From Prevotella sp. UBA7782 (GTDB lineage: Bacteria; Bacteroidota; Bacteroidia; Bacteroidales; Bacteroidaceae): a stretch of 10,918 nucleotides of DNA. Under the pieces are notes generated by a model that did not search any database, was not told where the DNA came from, and worked only from the letters and a program-made list of their open reading frames with translations. The stretch is from contig DLDC01000209.1 of the NCBI GenBank assembly GCA_002480935.1, positions 1-10,918 on the forward strand, read 5' to 3'. Position numbers and translations under genes: made by a program. Each line of letters begins with the position of its first letter. The stretch's first letter is position 1. Shown here one piece after another: positions 6,508 through 10,918 of this stretch.

Positions 6508-7575
6508 TTATTTTTGGTTGATGATGTCTAGTTGCTGTCGCACACTCTCCTGGTGTATCTCCTCGAAGATATGTGCCACACTCTCCGGGCTAAGTCCTAT
6601 CAGGCTGCCCTGCGCGCCTCGCTTTTCAAGTATCTCTTTATATCGGCTGGCCTGCAAAACGGTCATGTTGTGCTCCTTCTTATACGTGCCTATCTCACGG
6701 CAGATGCGCATACGCTTGGCCAGAAGTTCCATCATCTGGTTGTCTATCTCGTCTATCTGCGAGCGCAAGGTGCGTATGCCCTCTGTGGTGGTGTGCTCGT
6801 CTCTGATCACCAAGAGCGACAGAATATAGTCGAGCACGTCGGGTGTAACCTGCTGTGAGGCATCACTCCATGCGTTGTCTGGGTCGCAGTGGCTCTCTAC
6901 TATCAGTCCGTCGAAGCCCAGGTCCATGGCTTGCTGGCACAGCGGAGCGATGAGGTCGCGGCGTCCGCCGATGTGGCTGGGGTCGCAAATGATGGGCAGG
7001 TTGGGTATGCGGCGGTGCAGCTCGATGGGCAGTTGCCACATAGGCATGTTGCGGTATATCTTCTTCTCCACGCTTGAGAAGCCGCGGTGAATGGCGGCCA
7101 GACGCTTCACGCCGGCCTGATTGAGCCGTTCCATGGCCCCAATCCACAGCTCCAAATCAGGGTTGACGGGGTTTTTCACGAACACAGGAATGTCTACTCC
7201 CTTCAGACTATCGGCCAAATCTTGCATGGCAAAGGGGTTTGCGCTGGTGCGGGCACCTATCCACAGGATGTCGATACCATACTTCAGGCACAGCTCAACA
7301 TGCTCAGGCTTGGCCACTTCTGTGGCAACCAGCATGTGCGTCTCGTCCTTTACGCGCTTGAGCCAGGGCAGTGCCTCCTCGCCTTTACCCTCGAATCCGC
7401 CCGGTTTGGTACGGGGTTTCCACACGCCGGCCCTGAAGTTATGGCAGCCTTTTGAGGCCAGTTGCAGCGCCGTATTCATTACTTGTTCCTCGGTTTCGGC
7501 CGAGCAGGGACCTGCGATGACGAAGGGACGCTCGCTGTCGCTCGGCAAGTTAAGGGGTTCTAAATCCAGTTCCAT
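6508..7575 (-). CDS. Bifunctional DAHP synthase / chorismate mutase
   Basis: Combines the first shikimate-pathway reaction (PEP plus erythrose 4-phosphate to DAHP) with chorismate to prephenate. The protein has 355 residues. Residues 1-255 are a type I-beta-like DAHP synthase without an N-terminal regulatory extension: IAGPCSAET (20-28), RAGVWKPRTKPGGFEGKG (48-65), IGARTSANPF, KNPVNPD, HRGFSS, CDPSHIGGRRD (198-207) and VESHCDPDNAWSDASQQ. Residues about 262-350 are an AroQ-type chorismate mutase, with Arg271, Arg288, Lys299, Arg311 and Gln348 at active-site positions. The positions matching E. coli Asp48 and Glu52 are Gln308 and Tyr312. Enzymes of this architecture from Prevotella nigrescens are known to couple the two domains allosterically, with prephenate inhibiting the synthase; that is family knowledge. 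The ATG at 7575 lies 43 bases after the aminotransferase stop. Other names in use for such genes are aroF or aroG. Confidence 0.94.
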   Translation of the reverse strand: MELDLEPLNLPSDSERPFVIAGPCSAETEEQVMNTALQLASKGCHNFRAGVWKPRTKPGGFEGKGEEALPWLKRVKDETHMLVATEVAKPEHVELCLKYGIDILWIGARTSANPFAMQDLADSLKGVDIPVFVKNPVNPDLELWIGAMERLNQAGVKRLAAIHRGFSSVEKKIYRNMPMWQLPIELHRRIPNLPIICDPSHIGGRRDLIAPLCQQAMDLGFDGLIVESHCDPDNAWSDASQQVTPDVLDYILSLLVIRDEHTTTEGIRTLRSQIDEIDNQMMELLAKRMRICREIGTYKKEHNMTVLQASRYKEILEKRGAQGSLIGLSPESVAHIFEEIHQESVRQQLDIINQK

Positions 7576-7618
7576 ATCGTTATATCTTTATCGTTATTAC
7601 TCTTTAGTGTGATGATTG

Positions 7619-8785
7619 TCACCATTTCAGACTCTTTATTCTCTCCAAAGCCTCCTTTAGTTTCTCGTCTTTGGCACATAATGAGATGCGCACATAGCGC
7701 CTGCCGTTGCTGCCGAAGATAAATCCGGGGGTGATAAACACGCGGGCCTCGTGCAGCACACGCTCGGTTAGCTGCTCTGCGTCGGTGTATTTCTCTGGTA
7801 TTCGGCCCCATAAGAACATGCCCACCTGGTGGGTGTCGAAGGTGCAGCCCAGCGCCTGCATGATGTCTTCTGCCACCACCCGGCGCCGCTTATAGGTGTT
7901 CACGTTATATTCTTTGTGCCATTCGGGTGTGTTGGTGTTATATGCCTCGGCCGCGGCCAGCTGTATTCCCTTGAATGTTCCGCTGTCTATGTTGCTCTTA
8001 ATCTTCAGTATCCACGAGATGAAGGTGGCGTTGCTGGCGCACAAGCCCACCCTCCATCCGGGCATGTTGAAGCTCTTCGACATGGAGTTGAGCTCTATGC
8101 AGCAGTCTTTGGCACCGTCTATCTGAAGCAGAGAGAGCGGGTGCTCGTTCAGAATGAGTGAATAAGGATTGTCGTTAACCACCACTATGCCGTGGTCTTG
8201 AGCAAATCGCACGAGTCTCTCATAGGTGCTTTTGCGTGCGTCGCCGCCCGTTGGCATGTTGGGATAGTTGGTCCATAGCAGCTTCACCTTGCTCAAATCC
8301 ATGTGCTCAAGCTCGTCGAAGTCGGGCTGCCAACCGTTATCCTCGCGCAGATTATAATATCTCACGTCGGCTCCCAATATTGTAGAGAGCGATGTGTAAG
8401 TGGGATAACCAGGGTTGGGAACGAGCACCTGCTCGCCCGGATTGACGAAGGCCAGCGTGACATGCAGTATACCTTCCTTGCTGCCTATGAGGGGTTGAAT
8501 CTCGCATTGCGGGTCTAGCGTCACCCCATACCATCGCTGATAGAAGTCGGCCATGGCTTTTCTCAGTTCCGGTATGCCTATGGTGGGCTGATAACCATGA
8601 GCGTCGGCCCTTCTGGCTGTGTCGCACAGCGTGTCGATAGTCTGCTTGGAAGGGGGCATATCTGGCGACCCTATGGCCAGGGAAATGATGTCTTGCCCTG
8701 CCGCGTTGAGCCCGGCCACCTCCTTGAGCTTGCGAGAGAAGTAATACTCCTGCACCTTGTTCAGTCTGCTTGCTGGTTGTATCAT
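7619..8785 (-). CDS. PLP-dependent class I/II aminotransferase, probably aromatic
   Basis: A fold-type I aminotransferase of 388 residues, a normal family length. The PLP Schiff-base Lys is K237 in SMSKSFNMPGWRVG. Asp205 and Tyr208 in VVVNDNPYS contact the cofactor ring and phenolic oxygen. Arg366 in YVRISL should bind the substrate carboxylate. ISLAIGSPDMPP (34-45) and GYQPTIGIPELRKAM are the usual N-terminal motifs. The normally conserved NPTG reads NMPTG here, with Met177 at the usual cofactor-contacting Asn. Its position between prephenate dehydratase and DAHP synthase-chorismate mutase indicates transamination of phenylpyruvate and 4-hydroxyphenylpyruvate, or of prephenate to arogenate. 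The family alone cannot tell these from aspartate or LL-diaminopimelate substrates. The ATG at 8785 is 28 bases after the pheA stop. Confidence 0.9.
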   Translation of the reverse strand: MIQPASRLNKVQEYYFSRKLKEVAGLNAAGQDIISLAIGSPDMPPSKQTIDTLCDTARRADAHGYQPTIGIPELRKAMADFYQRWYGVTLDPQCEIQPLIGSKEGILHVTLAFVNPGEQVLVPNPGYPTYTSLSTILGADVRYYNLREDNGWQPDFDELEHMDLSKVKLLWTNYPNMPTGGDARKSTYERLVRFAQDHGIVVVNDNPYSLILNEHPLSLLQIDGAKDCCIELNSMSKSFNMPGWRVGLCASNATFISWILKIKSNIDSGTFKGIQLAAAEAYNTNTPEWHKEYNVNTYKRRRVVAEDIMQALGCTFDTHQVGMFLWGRIPEKYTDAEQLTERVLHEARVFITPGFIFGSNGRRYVRISLCAKDEKLKEALERIKSLKW

Positions 8786-8813
8786 GAGCTATAATCTTTA
8801 TGTTGACGGGCTT

Positions 8814-9650
8814 TCAGGCTTGGCAAGCGCTGTATTCGCCCAATATTTTCAGTTCTCTGGTAAGGGGTCTGATGGCCTCGATGGCCTGTCTGTAGCGTGT
8901 GGTGTTGCTATACGTGACGTCCACATAGAACAGATACTCCCACTCTCTGCCTATGATGGGCAGCGATTGTATCTTTGTCAGGTTGACATGATAGAACGAA
9001 AGGATGGTGAGCACTTTGCTCAATGAGCCCTCCTCATGGGGCAGTGAGAATACCAGACTGGCCTTGTCGGCCTTTTGCCGGCTCGTTATCTGCTCAGCCT
9101 TCTGCCTGTTGGCCACTATCAAGAAGCGGGTGTAGTTGTGCTTGTTGTCCTCTATCGAGTCTTCGAGCACCTTCAGCCCGTAGCGCCGGGCGGCCGCCGA
9201 GCTGCATATAGCGGCCCATCCGTGACAGTTGTTGCTGGCGATATGGGCAGCCGCGCCCGCCGTGTCTTCGGCCTCAACGGCCTTGAGCGTGGGGTGTTGA
9301 GCCAGAAAGTTGCGGCATTGCATCAGGGCCACGGGGTGCGAGTGCACCTCATGTATGGTCTGCCAGTCATCTTCCGGCAGGCAGCAGATGCAGTGCCTGA
9401 TGTGCAATTTGTGCTCTCCCACAACCACAGTGCCCGAACATCTGAGCAAATCATAGTTGTGCAGCAGACTGCCCGCAATGGTATTCTCTATTGCCACCAC
9501 GCCCATCACGCTGCTGTCTTGCCTCATGCTGGCGAAGAGATCATCGAATGTGGCGCAGCAAATAAGCTCTATGTCCTGCGCCTTGAAATATTCATGGGCG
9601 GCTATGTCGTGGAAACAGCCCTCCACACCTTGTATTGCTATTCGTGTCAT
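8814..9650 (-). CDS. pheA: Prephenate dehydratase with ACT domain
   Basis: Converts prephenate to phenylpyruvate, the committed step to phenylalanine. The 278-residue monofunctional enzyme has two periplasmic-binding-like catalytic halves: IAIQGVEGCFHDIAA (4-18), VVAIENTIAGSLLHN (51-65), the HSHPVALMQC segment (103-112), and NYTRFL (172-177), whose Thr174-Arg175-Phe176 is the catalytic TRF motif. Residues about 197-270 form an ACT domain (SLVFSLPHEEGSLSKVLTIL, then NLTKIQSLPIIG). The Phe-binding ESRP motif of classical enzymes reads QSLP, so Phe feedback may differ. It is the first structural gene of the operon. The ATG at 9650 is preceded by ATATAAGG and lies 20 bases after a strong hairpin that is part of the attenuator. 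No chorismate mutase domain is fused here; that activity sits two genes downstream. Confidence 0.94.
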   Translation of the reverse strand: MTRIAIQGVEGCFHDIAAHEYFKAQDIELICCATFDDLFASMRQDSSVMGVVAIENTIAGSLLHNYDLLRCSGTVVVGEHKLHIRHCICCLPEDDWQTIHEVHSHPVALMQCRNFLAQHPTLKAVEAEDTAGAAAHIASNNCHGWAAICSSAAARRYGLKVLEDSIEDNKHNYTRFLIVANRQKAEQITSRQKADKASLVFSLPHEEGSLSKVLTILSFYHVNLTKIQSLPIIGREWEYLFYVDVTYSNTTRYRQAIEAIRPLTRELKILGEYSACQA

Positions 9651-9670
9651 CTAACCTTATATATACTGTA

Positions 9671-9704
9671 AAGCCCCGCTTGTCACTTTCGTGAAGCGGG
9701 GCTT
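9671..9704 (-). terminator. Attenuator hairpin (arms 3:4) before pheA
   Basis: Read on the minus strand, the 5' arm AAGCCCCGCTTCAC (9704-9691), loop GAAA (9690-9687) and 3' arm GTGA-CA-AGCGGGGCTT (9686-9671) give 14 pairs with a 2-base bulge and a GNRA tetraloop. This is the strongest hairpin I see in the window. Only three T follow in a row, so as an intrinsic terminator it is weak. Its base is 20 bases from the pheA start codon, so it could instead hinder ribosome loading. On the plus strand it has no U-tract either. Confidence 0.7.
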
Positions 9705-9755
9705 ACAACTTTAAATTCACCATGTTAAATTATAGTACACATCTTCCCGCTTCAC
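9691..9755 (-). promoter_or_regulatory. Anti-hairpin alternative pairing (2:3) of the aromatic attenuator
   Basis: GTGAAGCGGG (minus strand 9755-9746, within leader codons 19-22) is perfectly complementary to CCCGCTTCAC (9700-9691), the 5' arm of the downstream hairpin. The duplex can gain two more pairs with one G-U. The two structures are mutually exclusive. A further region-1 candidate exists: CGCATCTTTT (9796-9787), in leader codons 5-8, can pair with GGAAGATGTG (9747-9738) through seven Watson-Crick and three G-U pairs, overlapping region 2. A 1:2, 2:3 and 3:4 set is the classical attenuator layout. Confidence 0.8.
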
Positions 9756-9810
9756 AATATTTTGCAAAGTAAAAGTAATAATACTCAAAAGATGCGAACC
9801 AACTATTCAT
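9730..9810 (-). CDS. Aromatic leader peptide (26 residues) of the attenuator
   Basis: A short frame begins about 15-18 bases after the expected transcription start and ends with TAA at 9730. Ten of its 26 residues are aromatic: one Trp, four Phe and five Tyr, concentrated in WFASFEYYYFYF (residues 4-15) with a further Tyr18. The run of six consecutive aromatic codons spans 9783-9766. The anti-hairpin segment starts 10 bases after this run, so a ribosome stalled on a Tyr or Phe codon would leave most of it free. The stop codon lies 13 bases beyond that segment, so a ribosome that reaches it would cover at least part of it. The later codons (CEAGRCVL) encode the regulatory pairing rather than a recognisable protein. 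The peptide itself needs no function. The codon content fits control by charged tRNA-Tyr and tRNA-Phe of exactly the operon that makes these amino acids. Confidence 0.87.
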   Translation of the reverse strand: MNSWFASFEYYYFYFAKYCEAGRCVL

Positions 9811-9831
9811 ATTCTATTCTGTTTTATGCTG

Positions 9832-9863
9832 CAAATTTATAACTAATATTTGAATTGAGCAAA
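9832..9863 (-). promoter_or_regulatory. Promoter of the aromatic amino acid operon
   Basis: On the minus strand TTTG (9863-9860), a 20-base spacer and TAAATTTG (9839-9832) match both Bacteroidota consensus boxes exactly. Transcription would begin near 9825-9828, giving a leader of about 175 bases before pheA, long enough for the leader peptide and the alternative hairpins. No separate promoter is evident inside the operon; gaps between its genes are 9-43 bases. Confidence 0.85.
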
Positions 9864-9953
9864 CATTTGTGCGTTTTTCTGACTAAAATAATGATATTTC
9901 TTAATTAGCCATGCCCTCTTGTTTGCATTTTCGCAACATGCGTCTGCCAACCT

Positions 9954-10787
9954 CTACTCAGTGCCTTTGGCTGAGAACTTGCCGTTCACGCCTTCTGTTT
10001 CCTTGGGGTTCAGCTCTACCACTTTGGCTGCATCGGCGGCCGCGCCGTCCTTATCGCCGGTGGCCAGCCGCAGGGCGCCGCGCTCACGATAGGCCTCCAG
10101 GCAGAACGGATTGCCCTGAATGGCGCGGTCATAGCACTCTAAGGCCTCCTTGTCGTGTCCCTGCGCATGTTCTACCTGCGCCTCAAAGAGCAGCACATCC
10201 TCGTTGTCGGGAGCCTTGCCGGCCAGCCAGGCCGCGTCGTCAGCCGCACCTTTCACGTCGCCCATGGCCAGAAGGGTCTTTCCTCTCAGCAGGTAGGCGT
10301 CGGCATAGTCGGCATCCAGACTGATGGCTCGTGTGGCCAGTGCCACGGCATTCACGTCGTCGCCTTGTCCTCGCGACGCTCTGGCGTATAGATAGCTCAC
10401 CTCTGGCACGCTCTTATCTATAAGAAGCGCCTTTTCGCAGGCATCTCCCATGGCGCCATAATCCTCCATCATGAACGCCACACGGGCCATGCGGATGAGC
10501 ACTTCCTGATTTTCAGGGTGCGCCTCTGCCAGTTTGCGCAGTTCTTCGAAGGCTTCAGGCAGGTAGCCCTGGCGTATGAGGGCCTCCGACAGCCCGTCGT
10601 GTATCTCCATGTCGTCGCGAATCTCCAGCGCATGGCGAAAGCATTTAATGGCATATTCGGCCTCACCGGCGTGCAGGGCCCGCATGCCGTCGTCTTTAAG
10701 GATATCGAAGTTGCGGGCATCGTCAGCCTTTTTCTTCTCTACGGGGTCCTCTTCTTTTGCCCCAAACAATTTCTGAAAGAAGTTCAT
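9954..10787 (-). CDS. Tetratricopeptide repeat (TPR) protein
   Basis: A 277-residue protein without signal peptide or membrane segment, so probably cytoplasmic. After a charged N-terminus (MNFFQKLFGAKEEDPVEKKK) about seven 34-residue TPR units fill residues 27-262. Recognisable examples are GMRALHAGEAEYAIKCFRHA (34-53), ATRAISLDADYADAYLLRGK (151-170) and ALECYDRAIQGNPFCLEAYR (215-234), with the usual Gly/Ala and Pro positions. TPR arrays are scaffolds for protein-protein contacts, and no catalytic motif is seen. The start at 10787 lies 23 bases after the preceding stop, so it is co-transcribed with the upstream gene. No clear terminator separates it from the aromatic operon promoter about 90 bases downstream, so some read-through is possible. 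The specific partner is unknown. Confidence 0.88.
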   Translation of the reverse strand: MNFFQKLFGAKEEDPVEKKKADDARNFDILKDDGMRALHAGEAEYAIKCFRHALEIRDDMEIHDGLSEALIRQGYLPEAFEELRKLAEAHPENQEVLIRMARVAFMMEDYGAMGDACEKALLIDKSVPEVSYLYARASRGQGDDVNAVALATRAISLDADYADAYLLRGKTLLAMGDVKGAADDAAWLAGKAPDNEDVLLFEAQVEHAQGHDKEALECYDRAIQGNPFCLEAYRERGALRLATGDKDGAAADAAKVVELNPKETEGVNGKFSAKGTE

Positions 10788-10810
10788 CTTATAATATATA
10801 ATGTGTAAGC

Positions 10811-10918
10811 TTATTCGTTTGATTTCTTAACAAGCACCTGATAGTCGGCCATGGGGATGATGTCCGTGCGCATCCACGACGGCCATTTGTCGGCCACTCG
10901 CCCCCAGTTCTTGCCCAA
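10811..10918 (-). CDS. C-terminal end of an unidentified protein
   Basis: The last 35 codons of a gene that enters from the right edge, ending with TAA at 10811. The visible part contains KNWGRVADKWPSWM and IIPMADYQVLVKKSNE and is rich in Trp and charged residues. I do not recognise the family. It is the upstream neighbour of the TPR gene in the same direction with a 23-base gap, so the two probably share a transcript. Codon use looks like its neighbours. Confidence 0.6.
   Translation of the reverse strand: MGKNWGRVADKWPSWMRTDIIPMADYQVLVKKSNE

Noticed and set aside
5560..6531. Long plus-strand open frame of 323 codons opposite tyrA
   Set aside because: It is the complement of the clear tyrA and nuclease genes. 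Its translation matches no family, and the opposite strand has intact catalytic motifs.
9871..9953. Terminator between the TPR gene and the aromatic operon
   Set aside because: Only weak four- to five-pair stems (around TTGC/GCAA) without a following U-tract are present.

Overview
The window looks like a chromosomal segment from a Bacteroidota member, most probably a Prevotella-like species. Five promoters fit the Bacteroidota pattern (a TTTG/TTG-like -33 box, a 19-20 base spacer, and a TAnnTTTG -7 box), ribosome binding sites are mostly weak, and the gene content matches: an S8 protease with a type IX-like C-terminal domain, a DAHP synthase fused to chorismate mutase, and a GYF_2 membrane protein. 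There are no signs of phage, IS elements, rRNA, tRNA or CRISPR.

Layout. The left part holds the 5' two-thirds of a flavodoxin gene (1-297, minus), an exported subtilisin-like protease (404-2638, minus), and a small exported protein (2761-3123, minus). Each has its own promoter, and a hairpin terminator separates the last two. A gene-poor stretch (3214-3776) contains four copies of a 21-22 base repeat. A GYF_2-domain membrane protein (3777-4670, plus) follows. It is the only plus-strand gene and converges, with a 9-base gap, on the end of the next operon.

The central unit is an aromatic amino acid operon on the minus strand, transcribed from 9863 down to 4680: prephenate dehydratase, class I/II aminotransferase, DAHP synthase-chorismate mutase, prephenate dehydrogenase, and an endonuclease/exonuclease/phosphatase-family lipoprotein. 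Together these genes cover the first shikimate-pathway step, chorismate to prephenate, and both branches to Phe and Tyr. Upstream lie a TPR protein (9954-10787, minus) and the tail of an unidentified gene (10811-10918, minus).

Main discovery. Between the operon promoter and the prephenate dehydratase gene there is a leader of about 175 bases that has the full layout of a ribosome-mediated attenuator. It encodes a 26-residue peptide (9730-9810, minus) in which 10 residues are aromatic, including Tyr-Tyr-Tyr-Phe-Tyr-Phe. A segment inside the peptide's later codons (9746-9755) is perfectly complementary over 10 bases to the 5' arm of a strong GAAA-tetraloop hairpin (9671-9704) just before the first structural gene. 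Stalling at Tyr/Phe codons would free the anti-hairpin segment, while finishing the peptide would cover it. The U-tract after the hairpin is poor, so the hairpin could act by terminating transcription or by blocking translation initiation.
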